A DNA stretch of 64,000 nt. Origin: Membranipora membranacea (taxonomy: Eukaryota > Bryozoa > Gymnolaemata > Cheilostomatida > Membraniporidae). Numbering within the stretch: the first letter of the stretch is position 1; every line of letters starts with the position of its first letter. Position numbers and translations under genes: made by a program. Location of the stretch: positions 23,598,162-23,662,161 of the forward strand of contig OU612067.1 in the NCBI GenBank assembly GCA_914767715.1, in the 5' to 3' direction. The notes beneath the pieces were generated by a model that worked only from the letters and a program-made list of their open reading frames with translations, had not been told where the DNA came from and searched no databases. Below, piece after piece: positions 38,701 to 53,700 of this stretch.

Positions 38701-41700
38701 CCTGAAAAAGATTCATGACATTACAATCATATCAACAACTCATAAAGCCAGTTCCAGCTCGTCTGATGGTGCAAGTAAGCAGCCTAAGCTCAGTGAATTT
38801 ATGGCAACTAAAGCCATGATGAGTAAGTAGTGAATCTCCCAAAGCCAAACGCCTAACAAACAGCATTGTAAAGATGATATGCCTTGACCTGCAGCTCCTT
38901 TCTATGGTTGAGGATAGCGGATTCAGATCCCTGATGAGCGAGGCTGAACCCCGATTTGTCATACCCACTCGAAAAAGTTTGTGGAACAACATAATCCCTA
39001 CATTGTATGCATCTGCTACAGCCAGGGTGAAGGACAATATCGCAGCGTACAAACAGAAATATGGTACAAATGCCTTGTATAGCATCACAACAGATGGTTG
39101 GACGAGTAACAATACTACAAGCTATATAGCATACACCCTCCATATCATTGAGAATTTTAAGCTGGTGAGTTACGTTATCAGCCTAGCCTCGCTGAGTTCA
39201 AAGCACACGGCGCACAACTTGCGCGCTCACTTATTTGAGACTTTGCAATGGCAATGCCGTGTTGAGTTTGTTGAATGTCATAAAATAAAATTGAGTTTGG
39301 TAGGCATATCATCCTGTGCCAATGCAGTCAATTTCAGTCATCAATCAGGCCCTCCACTTCAATGAAGTTAACAGATTTTCTGATTTTTTTTTTAGCTGGT
39401 GATGATGATGATACAGCTGTTCTCTGTATAGATACCAAGACTGATGGGGACAGGCATGTACGCTGCCTTCCACTATGACCCTATGACCATATAACTGTGG
39501 AACTGGAAAGAACATTATTATTTATTATTACTTGATAAGAATATAGACAAGTTTCCTTTCATTTATATTTTCTGAAGCTCTTGCAAAGTCTGGCTGTTAC
39601 CACAGGTTTGCTCTCTTTTCCTTTTGACCTCAACGGAAGTTCTGTTTCTACCAACAATAAAACATTATTTGGAGTTGCCTTTTCTTTTTCAGCTCAAAAT
39701 CTTGTTTTGAAAATTTACGCACGCGATCCGATTCGCTTCAATTCGAAATTTCAATGAATGATTCAATTCGATTCGAACTTGCTAAAAGCTGATTCGACCC
39801 ATCACTAATGATAATACATTTTGTTACAAATAAACAGAGAGAGAAGATGATATAGTCACAGTGTATGATGAGTGATGGTAAAATAGAGGATATGACCCCT
39901 ACAGTTCGGTCAGTGAGCAGATGCTGAGGGAACAAAAATTCATTCAATAATTATATATAGTTTTCCGACTTTTATTACTGCCACTTTTTATTACTGCCGA
40001 TTTTATTACTGCCACTGGCTGAGAAGAAAATTAAGAACAATGGTAATCACAGGATTTCTAATGTTTGGTAAAATAATTTTATAGCAATTTATGTCCAATT
40101 TTGCGTACCAGTACCACTAACAAAAAGAAGGTTGAGACTTTAGACAAGCTTAAATACCAAGTTAGAGGGCCTGTTAACAGTGCGAGGCATCTTCTCTAGC
40201 AAAAGAGACAAGAAGCAAAAGAGACGAGAGGCAGTGGCGTGTTAAAGGGGCACTTATTAGCCTGCAGGCTCTCAGTACAAACGAACCTAACTAAAACAAC
40301 AATACACCAGTGGCCAGTAAGCATTACAAGAATCCTGGTGTTTTAAAAAACAATACTACCAACACATTCTCAATCCTAAACATAAATATGTTGGGCGTTA
40401 TCCTGCCTTGTAATTATAGAAGATAACTGCCTTTTGCCATGTGTATCAAAGGCTAATTTGACAATTAAAAAAGATTCTGAGAGAACCCATGTACTTTTAT
40501 TATTAGTGAAAGATATATAAAGTACAGATTCAGTTCATTACATGATATCCTGTTATCTATCTGCACCTGGCAGGTACATATCCAGCTTTGTCAACAGGTA
40601 TTAGAGATTCAGCCATGAGACTGCGTAGCAAAAACTGACAAATATTGAGTTGTTTAGTTTACAATGTATGATATGTTTTGTAGAATATAATTACTTATTG
40701 GCTGCAATTAGGATATTCATGATCAAAAAATATGGATTTGCTCGGTTTGTTTTTGTGATGAAATTTTCACCCTGTGTGGTATGCTCTATGATATAACTTC
40801 ATCTAGCATGGTCTCTGGATACAGCAGTTTAAGTCAGTCTCAGTCAACCATGATTTCATTTGAGTATCTTGAAATTGCATGTTGATAACATTTTTGTGAC
40901 AGTAACTGAGATATTGTTAGGTAGTAAAACGTATGCAGAGGTTGCTATGTAATGATTAACAACAACACAAAAAACACCAGCTGGCTGTTTTATCAGTTAA
41001 AGATTAGATATTGTGTAAAAGGACAGAAATGTGACAGGGACTACTGATAACTAGCATTCTGAAATGGCAGTGATGAATTTAGAATGTCATAATTCTGACG
41101 ACAGCTTCATGTGGCGAATCCCAACTAAAATAAGGGTTGGTATTTCAGTATAAATATTCATTAAACGAAATCATCTTATACAAATTTGATGAAACCATTT
41201 TTAAAGCACTGTCCCAAAATTTGTTAAAAGTTTTGTATATTATGCGTTATATAATACCCAAGTGCAATGCGTGAATACCATAATATTTTGACATTAATTT
41301 TGATGATCACACATAAAAAGATGGAATTTTCACCCTCCTTGCAAACAACTGAATATACAGACGGGAATCCCAAGATACTGTTTAGTTTCCAGCAACAAGG
41401 CACAATAATAATGAATATGATAATATATTTTGTTACAAATAAACACAGAGAGGAGACGATACAATAACAGTATATGATGAGTGATTGTAAGATAGAGGAT
41501 ATGACTCACCTCCCTGGTAACCTTCTCAGGTCACAGAGAGACACTTTTATATTCTTAAGTGACCTCATCCCTCCTAATCCTTTAGGTAATGTCTGAAGTC
41601 TGGGATTACGGTGTGTATCTAACACCTCCAGTTCAGATTTGATTACTGTCACTGGCTGAGAAGAAAATTGCCAACAATGATAATCACGGGATTTCTAATA

Positions 41701-44700
41701 TTTGGTAAAATAATTTTATATTGACTCAAATCCAATTATGCATACCAGTACCGCTAAGATAAAGTAGGTTGAGACTTTGGACAACCTTACTTACCAAGTT
41801 AGGAGGCCTGTTAAAAGTGTGAGGCACTGTCTTTAACAAAAGAGACGAGAAGCAAAAGAGACGACAAGCAAAAGAGACGAGAAGCAAAAGAGACGAGAAG
41901 CAAAAGAGACAAGAGGCAAAGGAGACGAGAGGCAGTGACACCTTTAAGGGGCACCTATCAGCCTATAGGCTCTCAGTATGAACAAACCTAACTAAAACAA
42001 CAATACACCAGTGGTCAGTAAGCAATACAAACGGTAAATAGAGAATCTCTTTATACTGCAATTTAAAAAACCAATTTTCTGATAAGGATGTAAATGCTTG
42101 GCCATGCTGATTATGAATGCTACATATAGGTTCTCATTTCTAAATTTCAATATGATGGGAGTTATCTTGTAATATAAATAGAGTAGATAACTGCCTTTTA
42201 CCATGTGCATCAAAGGTGTTTTTTTACTAGTTCAGTACATGATACTCTGTTATCTATCTGCACCTGACAGGTACATATTTTTGTCAACAGATGTTAGATA
42301 TTCTGCTATAAGACTTTGTAGGGAAAACTGACAATAATATTGAGTTGTTTTGTTTACAGTGTTTGATGTGTCTTGTAGAATATAATCACTTATTGGCAGC
42401 AGTTACAATATTCATGGTCAAATATTATGGATTTGCTCGGTTTTTTTTTTGGGATGAAATTTTCATCCTATGTGGTATGCTCTATGATACTATGTGTGGT
42501 CAGTTAGCAATACAAACAGTAAATAGAAATTTCTTATCTTAGTGTTTTAAAAAAAATACTACCGATACGTTCTCATTTCTAAAATTAAATATGTTGGGAG
42601 TTATCCCGTCTCATAAATAGAGAAGATAACGGCCTTTTACCGTACGTATCACGGAATAAATTGGCAATCAAATATACTCTGAGAGAACCCTTGTGTTTTA
42701 ATTACTAGTGAATGATAAATAAAGTACAACATTAGTCAAGTACAGATCCAGTTCAGAACATGATACCATGATATCTATCTGCACCTGACAGATACATATT
42801 CTTTATCACAGGTGTTAGATATTCTGCTATAAGACTTTGTAGCAAGAACTGACAAATATTTAGTTGTTTTGTTTACAGCATTTGATGTGTCTTGTAGAAT
42901 ATAATCACTTATCGGCTGCAGTTACGATATCCATGGTCAAAAAATACGGATTTGCTCAGTTTGTTTTTGTGAGGAAATTTTCACCCTGTGTGGTATTCTC
43001 TATGATATTACTTTATCGAGCACGGTCTCTGAATACAGCAGTTACAGTTAGTCTCAGTCAATCATGATTTTATTTGAGTTTCTTAAAATTACATATTGAT
43101 AACTTTTGTGACAGTCGCTGAGATATTGTTAGTTAGTAAAACATTTGCAAAGGTTTTTTTTTCTGATGAGAACATATTTCTCCTTTAAAAGACCACGCTT
43201 TATTATTTTCTGACATTAATCCTAGTAATGAACTAGTAGTACTGTAACAAAAATATTCAGGGATTAATTTATTCCCTCTTATCAATAATTTAATCAGCAG
43301 ACCTGAATCCTAAGATACTGTGAAGTCGCCAGCAACTCCCCATAATAATGATAAATCATGACAACACAATATGTTACAAATAAACACAGAGAGGAAACAA
43401 TACAGTTACAGTATATGATGAGTGATGGTAAGATAGACGATATGACTCACCTTTCTGGTAGACTTCTCAAGTCACACCAAGACACAGATATCCTGGGTTT
43501 TTGTTTGATGAAAACACATTCTGACATTTCTGACATTTAAATCCTAGTATAGAACTAGGACTGTAACAAAACTATTAAGCGATTAATTGACACCCTCTTA
43601 TCAACATTTATTAACCAGACCTGAATCCTAAGCTACTGTAAAGTTGCCAGCAACACCCCATAATAATAATCATGATTATATATTTTGTTACAAATAAACA
43701 CAGGGAGAAGACGATACGGTTACAGTATATAGTGAGTGATGGTAAGATAGAGGATATGACTCACCTTTCAGGTAGACTTCTGAAGTTACACTTGGACACA
43801 TCTATCTTCTTAAGGGACCTCATCCCTCCTAATCCTTCAGGTAATGTCTGTAGGTTCTTATTATAGCATAAGTTTAACTCCTCCAGTTCGGTCAGTGAGC
43901 AGATGCTGAGGGAACAAAAATTTCATTCAATAATTATATATAGTTTTCCAACTTAGATTTTATTACTGCCACTGACTGAAAGGAAAATTAACAAGAATGA
44001 GAATCACGGGATTTCTAATGTTTGGTAAATTAATTTTATATTAAATTTAACCCAATTTTCCATACCAGTACCACTAACAAAAAATAGGTTGAGACTTAGG
44101 ACAACCTTAATTACCAAGCTAGGGGGGCCGTAAAAAGTGTGAGGCGCCTTCTCTGACAAAAAGGACAAGACGCAATAGAAACGAGAGACAGTGCCCTGCT
44201 ATAGGGGCACCTATCAGCCTGTAGGCTCTCAGTATGAATAAAACTACTAAAACAACTGTCACATACATTGTATGTGACACGCCTATATTGCACTGTCATG
44301 GTTGCCATGGTCCTAATCTGATTAATTGTTATACTCTTCCGCATTTACTTCCATTTTTTGCACATTTAATTACCATCTAAATGCGGAGGTTCACCATCAA
44401 AATAATGACGTATCATCCCACCCGTTTCTATTTTTACGACCTATTTATACAGGTCAGTATAAAGAGCAGTGGTTTTTGCTTTGAAGAATCAGTTACAATT
44501 ACGAGTTACGATCGAGAATTACGTGTGACAGTTACAACTTGGCGTTGCAATTTATCAGTTGCCTGGGGCATTTGCCCCAGGGTGTAGTTCAGTAATAAAA
44601 TCATCAAACTGCCGAAAAACTGCATTCAGTATTTTAAAGTAATCTCATATGAACTCTGCCAGCAGTGAACTGTCGTGATCTTTCTCGATCCGACACAACA

Positions 44701-47700
44701 ATATACCAGTTCTCAGTAAGCATTACAAAGAGTTAATAGAGAGTTTCTTTTCCTGGTGTTTTATAAAATCTCATTTCCACAATTAAACTATGTTAGGAGA
44801 TGTTTTGTCATATAAATAGAAAAGATAACTGCCTTTCGTCACGTGTATCAAAGGTTAATTTGACAATAAAAGATATTCTGAGACAACCCATGTATTTGAA
44901 TTATTAGTATAAGATATATATATAGTACAGATTCAGTTCAGTACATGATACCCTGTTATCTATCTGCACCTGACAGTGTCTATGATTTGAAAGATATGTA
45001 ATGAAATTGTAAAAAGTATATTAACAAGAAAATATAAATCCATTGCCTTGTTCCTTCAATTGTGACCAGCATCTCAAATCGCCGGAGCGATTCCCCGGTT
45101 TTTTTTCTGATGAGAACATATTTATCTTTTAAATGATCACCTTTTTTCACATTTAAATCCTAGTGTAGAACTAGGACTGTAACAAAACTATTAAGCGATT
45201 AATTGACACCCTCTTATCAACATTTATTAACCAGACCTGAATCCTAAGCTACTGTAAAGTTGCCAGCAACTCCCCATAATAATGATAATCATGATAATAT
45301 ATTTTGTTACAAATAAACACAGAGAGTCACAGTGTATGATGAGTGATGGTAAGATAGAGGATATGACTCCTCCAGTTCGGTCAGTGAGCAGATGCTGAGG
45401 GAACAAAAATTTCATTCAATAATTATATATAGTTTTCCGACTTAAATTTTATTACTGCCACTGGCTGAGAAGAAAATTAAGAACAATGGTAATCACAGGA
45501 TTTCTAATGTTTGGTAAAATTATTTTATAGCAATTTATATCCAATTTTGCATACCAGTACCGCTAACAAAAAGAAGGTTGAGACTTTAGACAAGCTTAAT
45601 TACCAAGTTAGAGGGCCTGTTAACAGTGCGAGGCATCTTCTCTAGCAAAAGAGACAAGCAAGACTTATACAAATTTGATGAAACCATTTTTAAAGCGCTG
45701 TCCATAAATTTGATAAAAGTTCCGTATATTATGTGTTATATAATACCCAAGTGCAAGGTGTTAATACCATAATATTTTGACATTAATTTTGATGATCACA
45801 CAAAAAAAGATGGAATGTTCACCCTCCTTGCAAACAACTGAATATACAGACCGGAATCCCAAGATATCAAAGGCTAATTTGATAATTAAAAAGATTCTGA
45901 GAGAACCCATGTATTTCTATTATTAATGAAAGATATATAAAGTACAGATTCAGTTCAGTACAATATACTCTGTTAGCTATCTGCACCTGTCAGGTATAAT
46001 TCTTTGTCAACAGGTGTTCGATATTCTGCTATAAGACTTTGTAGCAGAAACTGTCAAATATTGAGTCGTTTTGTTAATAGTGTTTGATGTGTCTCATAGA
46101 AAGTAAATTAACAAGAAAATATTAATCTATTTAGTTGTTCTTTAAGTTGTGACTAGCAGCTCCAATCACCGGAGTGATTATCCAGGGTTTTTGTCTGATG
46201 AGAACACATTCTGAAATTTCTGACATTTAAATCCTAGTATAGAACTTTTGCTGGTTGCGAGGCACTGCGCGTGCGGATTGGTGAGTCTGGGCGGGATGTG
46301 TGCACTGTGCTCGCTGTCTACCGGGTGCCCTCGGGCTCTTCGGCGGCTTTTCTTGGGGATTTAGCTCTGATTTTGCCCACTCTCCCCTCGAACTCAGTTG
46401 TTGTTGGTGACATCAATATTGATTTAAATCAAGAAAACTATTTGGACTCAGCTTCATAAAACTATAACGAGTTGATTCAAAGCCAATGTTTTTATACTCT
46501 TATTCAATCCCAACAAGAATTGGCGAAACCAAAATAAGTATTTTAGATCACATTATTGTTAAAAATTCAAGTCGTACACTCTATATTTTGACATTTCAGA
46601 TCATAAGCCGGTGTGTGCATCCTTTGTTTACAAAAAGCACAGCCATAATCTTAACAAAAATCCCTCACAAATGAACATAACTAAAATAAATTATGTGTTA
46701 TTACAAGCAATTATACAGCAACAAAATTGGTCCCCACTTACAGAAATATCTGACACAAACACAGCTTTTAAACTTTTCAGTGAAAATCTAAGCTCATGTG
46801 TTGATGATGCAAGCAACAAAATAAGTGCCAGAAAGCGTCAACGCTCTACTTTCAAGAAACCTTGGATGACTAAGCAATTACTTACACTTACAAAAGAACG
46901 CACTAAGCTTCACAAAATGAGCAAATTACAACCATTCATTGGTGAATGACAAATGCGGTATAGGAAATTCAGAAATCATGTAACAAACATGGCAAAGAAA
47001 GAGCATTACAAAGCTCAGTATGATAAGTGTTGTGGGAATACCAATGAAAAATGGAGATTTGTCATGAGTTTTATTAAAGAAGATACCAATGGTTCAGATG
47101 AGAAAATTCATCTCGGACATGATGATGATCAGAGCATTTCCGTAGCTGATAAATTTAATGATTTCTTTATCAATGTTCGTACTGAGCTGGCAGAAAATCA
47201 TCCAACCACTGCAACCAAATTTACAAAATATTTTCCTAAAATTGATAATGCTTTTGCAGCTGAATTTTCTTTCACTGAAATTGAGACCGCTGCTACTCTT
47301 AAAATAATTGATAGCTTCTCCAATAAGAAAGCTACAGGACCTGATAGAATACCAATGCAAGCTTTAAAAGATAATAAACTTACCCTGGCACCACTTTTAA
47401 CATACTTAGCCGACCTGATGATAAAAACCTAGGTTTTCCCAGACTGCTTAAAATTTGCTCGTGTGAAGCCACTTTTTGAAAAGGGAGATAAAACTAGATG
47501 TAATAGTTACAGACCCATTTCAATTTTAATTTCGACATCGAAAGTTTTAAAAAAACTCCTTTCAATGCAATTCAGAAGTATCTGGAGTGCAAAAATTTAC
47601 TTTTAGAAAATTATCTTTTAAACAGAAACAATTTGTCTTGGTTAACGATGTTGAGTCAGGGTTATTGCCAGTCAAGATTGGTGTTCCCCAGGGTTCAGTT

Positions 47701-50700
47701 CTCAGGCCACTTTTATTTTTAATTTATATTAACGACCTGTTAAATACAGCACCTGATCTAAATTATGTACTTTTTGCTGATGATACAAACATTTTTAGTA
47801 CTGAACCTGAAGTTATGAAAAGAAATTTACCTTTGATTAAGGAATGGTGTATCACCAACCGTCTTGTTATTAACTATGAGAAAACCTTTCAAGTCCTATT
47901 TAAAGCCCAAAACAAAATTTTTAACCCTGAAGAATTCAAGCTCGAATTCGGGAACTCTATTTTAATAGAAAAAGGAACCACCAAATTTTTAGGACTTGAG
48001 TTAGACTCCAACCTAACTTTCCATGAGCATTTTAAAAGCCTTAAAAAGAAATTAAATTTAACTCTGATGATGCGAGCACTCCGTCCAGCCATTGACCAAA
48101 GGTCAATGGTTGACATATATTACAGCTTTTGTTATCCTCATTTGATATACGGATTATTTGATATACGGAGTTCTGGGGCCACGCAAGTGATAGCCAACTA
48201 CGACCAATACAGACTCTACAAAAGTGCTCTGCGAATCATTAAGGGAATTGGACCAGGGGCTCACATTTCTAGTCATTTTGAAAAACCAACATCAAGCAAG
48301 GAGAGAGGTCCTTGTTGAGCGATGGCATATCCTTGTTCAACAAGTACCTTTGGGGAGTTTGGACGGGGCCAGGGTGCGATCTCACGGTTGGGCTGGCGGG
48401 GCGTCTCTGGTCGTGCGGTGGATAGCGGGTACGGTGGGCATGTTTTGTCTGGGCTTTTCATGATGTTCGTGTGGTGTTTTTGTAATTAGCTAGAGGGTTG
48501 GCCGTCTCTCTAGTCACAGACTATCTGGCTGACCCATGCTTTTATTTACTTTCTCTGAACATTTATTTCTTATAATTTACAATATTTCTTTATAGCAAAA
48601 TACAAAAAAAAAGTTATCCCAATGAACTGCCTGTAGGCCATCAGTCACAATAAACCGAACTAAATCAACAATACACCAGTGGTCATTTAACAATAAAAAC
48701 AATGAATAGAGAATCTCCAATCCTGGTGTTTAAAAAATGATTTGTGTTTTAAAAGGCTGCAAAAGATGATAGAGCAAATGAGATGAATACACCAGTGGTC
48801 AGTAAGCAAATGGGACATATCAACCATCATGAAATAACAATGTTTGACCATAATGATTCAAAATACTACCAAGCGATTAATTGACACCCTCTTATCAACA
48901 TTTATTAACCAGACCTAAATCCTAAGCTATTGTAAAGTTGCCAGCAACACCCAATAATAATAATCATGATAATATATTTTGTTACAAATAAACACAGGGA
49001 GAAGACGATACGGTTACAGTATATAGTGAGTGATGGTAAGATAGAGGATATGACTCACCTTTCAGGTAGACTTCTGAAGTTACAACTGGACACATTTATC
49101 TTCTTAAGGGACCTCATCCCTCCTAATGCTTCAGGTAATGTCTGTAGGTTCTCATTATAGTATAAGTTTAACTCCTCCAGTTCGGTCAGTGAGCAGATGC
49201 TGAGGGAACAAAAATTTCATTCAATCATTATATATAGTTTTCCAACTTAGATTTTATTACTGCCACTGACTGAAAGGAAAATTAACAACAATGACAATCA
49301 CGGGATTTCTAATATTTGGTAAATTAATTTTATATTAAATTTAACCCAATTTTCCATACCAGTACCACTAACAAAAAATAGGTTGAGACTTAGGACAACC
49401 TTAATTACCAAGCTAGGGGGGCCGTAAAAAGTGTGAGGCGCCTTCTCTGACAAAAAGGACAAGACGCAAAAGAAACGAGAGACAGTGCCCTGCTAAAGGG
49501 GCACCTATCAGCCTGTAGGCTCTCAGTATGAATAAAACTACTAAAACAACAATACACCAGTTTTCAGTAAGCATTACAAAGAGTTAATAGAGAGTTTCTT
49601 TTCCTAGTGTTGTATAAAATCTCATTTCTACAATTAACTATGTTACGACATATCTTGTGATATAAATAGAGAAGATAACTGCCTTTTGTCACGTGTATCA
49701 AAGGTTAATTTGACGATAAACGATATTCTGAGACAACCCATGTATTTGAATTATTAGTATCAGATATATATATAGTACAGATTCAATTCAGTACATGATA
49801 CCCTGTTATCTATCTGCACCTGACAGTGTCTATGATTTGAAAGATATGTAATGAAATTGTTTAAAGTATATTAACAAGAAAATATAAATCCATTGCCTTG
49901 TTCCTTTAATTGTTACCAGCATCCTAAATCGCCGGAGAGATTCCCCCGGTTTTTTCTGATGAGAACATATTTATCTTTTAAATGATCACCTTTTTTCACA
50001 TTTAAATCCAAGTATAGAACTAGGACTGTAACAAAACTATTAAGCGATTAATTGACACCCTCTTATCAATATTTATTAACCAGACCTGAATCCTAAGATG
50101 CTGAAAAGTTGCCAGCAACTCCCCATAATAATAATAATCATGATAATATATTTTGTTACAAATAAACACAGAGAGTCACAGTGTATGATGAGTGATGGTA
50201 AGATAGAGGATACGACTCCTCCAGTTCGGTCAGTGAACAAATGCTGAGGGAACGTAAATTTCATACAATAATTATATATAGTTTTCCAACTTAGATGTTA
50301 TTACTGCCACTGACTGAGAAGAAAATTAAGAAAAATGGTAATCACAGGATTTCTAATGTTTGGTAAAATTTTATAGCAGTTTATATCCAATTTTGCTTAT
50401 CAGTACCACTAACAAAAAGAAGGTTGAGACTTTAGACAAGCTTAATTACCAAGTTAGAGGGCCTGTAAACAGTGTGAGGCATCTTCTCTAGCAAAAGAGG
50501 CAAGCAGCAAAAGAGACGAGAGGTAGTAGCACCTTAAAGGGTCACTTATTAGCCTGCAGGTGTATGAATAAACCTAACTAAAACAACAATACACCAGTGG
50601 CCAGTAAGCAATACAATCCTGGTGTTTTAAAAAACAATACTACCAACACATTCTCAATCCTAAAAATAAATATGTTGGGAGTTATCCTGCCTTATAATCA

Positions 50701-53700
50701 TAGAAGATAACTGCCTTTTGCCATGTGTATCAAAGGCTAATTTGACAATTAAAAAGATTCTGAGATAACCCATGTATTTTTTTATTATTGGTGAAAGATA
50801 TATGAAGTACAAAACTATTAAGCGATTAATTGACACCCTCTTATCAACATTTATTAACCAGACCTGAATCCTAAGCTACTGTAAAGTTGCCAGCAACACC
50901 CAATAATAATAATCATGATAATATATTTTGTTACAAATAAACACAGGGAGAAGACGATACGGTTACAGTATATAGTGAGTGATGGTAAGATAGAGGATAT
51001 GACTCACCTTTCAGGTAGACTTCTGAAGTTACAACTGGACACATATATCTTCTTAAGGGACCTCATCCCTCCTAATGCTTCAGGTAATGTCTGTAGGTTC
51101 CCATTATAGTGTAAGTTTAACTCCTCCAGTTCGGTCAGTGAGCAGATGCTGAGGGAACAAAAATTTCATTCAATCATTATATATAGTTTTCCAACTTAGA
51201 TTTTATTACTGCCACTGACTGAAAGGAAAATTAACAACAATGACAATCACGGGATTTCTAATATTTGGTAAATTAATTTTATATTAAATTTAACCCAATT
51301 TTCCATACCAGTACCACTAACAAAAAATAGGTTGAGACTTAGGACAACCTTAATTACCAAGCTAGGGGGGCCGTAAAAAGTGTGAGGCGCCTTCTCTGAC
51401 AAAAAGGACAAGACGCAAAAGAAACGAGAGACAGTGCCCTGCTAAAGGGGCACCTATCAGCCTATAGGCTCTCACTATGAATAAACCTATCCTGCATTTT
51501 AAAAAAACAAATTTTCTGATAAGGATGTAAATGCTTGGCCATGCTGATTATGAATACTACCGATAGCTTCTCATTTCTAAATTTCAATATGATGGGAGTT
51601 ATCTTGAAATATAAATAGAATTTAGATAACTGCCATTTACCATGTGTATCAAAGGTTTTTTCTTACTAGTTCAGTACATGATACTCTGTTATCTATCTGC
51701 ACCTGACAGGTACATATTTTTTGTCAACAGATGTTAGATATTCTGCTATAAGACTTTATAGGGAAAACTGACAATAATATTGAGTTGTTTTGTTTACAGT
51801 GTTGGATGTGTCTTGTAGAATATAATCACCTATTGGCTGCAGTTACGATATTCATGGTCAAATATTCTGGATTTGCTCGGTTTTTTTTCTGATGAAATTT
51901 TCATTCTGTGTGGTATGCTCTATGATACTATGTGTGGTCAGTTAGCAATACAAACAGTAAATAGAAATTTCTTATCTTAGTGTTTTAAAAAAAATACTAC
52001 CGATACGTTCTCGTTTCTAAAATTAAATATGTTGGGAGTTATCCCGTATTATAAATAGAGAAGATAACGGCCTTTTACCCCACGTATCACAGAATAATTT
52101 GACAATAAAACAGATTCTGAGAGACCCCTTGTACTCAAATGACAAGTGCAGATATATGAATTGAAGATTCTGTTCAGTACATGATACCCTGTTATACCTA
52201 TTTGTTAGGCGTTATCCTATGATAAAAATAGGGAAGATTACTGCCTTTTGCCATGTGTATCAAAGGTTAATTTGATAATAAAATATATTCTGAGAGAACC
52301 ATTGTGTTTCAATTACTGGTGAATGATATATAAAGTAAAGATTCAGTTCAGTACATGATACCCTGTTATCTATCTGCACCTGGCAGGTACATATCCAGCT
52401 TTGTCAACAGGTGTTAGAGACTCAGCCATGATACTTTGTAGGGAAAACTGACTAATATGAGTTGTTTTGTTTATAATGCTATGGTCCAAAACTCTAGAGT
52501 TACTTGGTTTATTTAAAAACCGTGATCTCAATCAAGTTTGTTGAAACTGAACATTGGAAATATTTTTGTAACAGTCACCTACATAATTGTTAGGAGGTAA
52601 AACATATCCCACGGTCATATAATGATTAACGATCACCGAAGGGGTCTCATCACATATTCTATGGTATCTACACCTGCTGTTTGGTTGTCAGTCACAGATG
52701 AGACCTCAGGTATTAGTACATGAAAGTGACAGGAACTACTGATAACTATCAGTGTGGTATGGTAGTGATGACTTTTGGATCTCATAATTCTGGCTACAGC
52801 TTCATGTGGTGAGGCCCAAATGAGATGAGAGAGGATAAATGGTATTGGTGATGGTATGTTTTGAAAGATTGTAATGTGGAAAGAATACAAAACACTAAGA
52901 TATCTTCGTCCTTATAATTGTGACCAGCACATTAGGGCTTATGAGACCATCCTACTTAACAAGCCATCTAAGGCTCAGGCAGCCCTTGAGGAGCTGTGAT
53001 GCTTATCAATTTCCCACTTGTGTCGACCACTGTTTTTTGATGAGGCGGTCGCAGCGAAACTGTAATAGGGTCAATCAAAGACATACCAAACAACACATGT
53101 TTACCAACTGTTCCAAACAGACCAGGCTAGAATGAAAAGCTTCCATGTACCAAACCAGAAATAAAGTCTTGCACAGGTAATTATGCCAGAAAATGTAATC
53201 TTTTGATGACAAGTCATTGCCCTTAATCTAAGACCGTTCCTGAATCCGAACTGTTTTATTCATTGTTTAATAACGCAAACCTCTATGGATGAACAAGTGG
53301 TAAACTCACACAGGTAGGGGTAGGGGTTTTGCAGGTATAATTTTTACCTGCAACACCTAGCTGACCAAACTTGAGCCTGAAAAACCGTCTTCCTAAAACT
53401 TTGACAAGGTCTTAACAATTTATCGTAATATGTCACAAAAGCTACATTGTGCGGGTCTCTGAGATTGCATTCTATAAAGTGATGTTTTAAAGTAGATATT
53501 AAAAAATGTATCTCATTAAACAGTCATATTAATATTAATTTTAGAGAAGATCTCTTTCTCTTTACCTCCTGCATGATAAATAACCGATAAGCTAGACATA
53601 ATCAAATATATGAAAACCTGAAAAGAGGTCACCCAGGGACAGGACACTTATGTATCATTCTAGTATCACAATGTGATTGATAAAACAGGCTCACCAAAAG

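Larger units (their letters stand above)
37831..39807 (+). mobile_element. hAT transposon with ZBED-type transposase, decayed
   Basis: The termini TAGTGATGGGTCGA and TCGACCCATCACTA are inverted repeats, and the 8-base target duplication ATGATAAT flanks both sides (37823-37830 and 39808-39815). It interrupts one unit of the LRR-intron repeat, whose empty version is visible in sister units. Two coding segments lie inside. Confidence 0.92.

Noticed and set aside
41510-41636. A seventh functional LRR exon
   Set aside because: The frame and donor are intact but the acceptor has been deleted.
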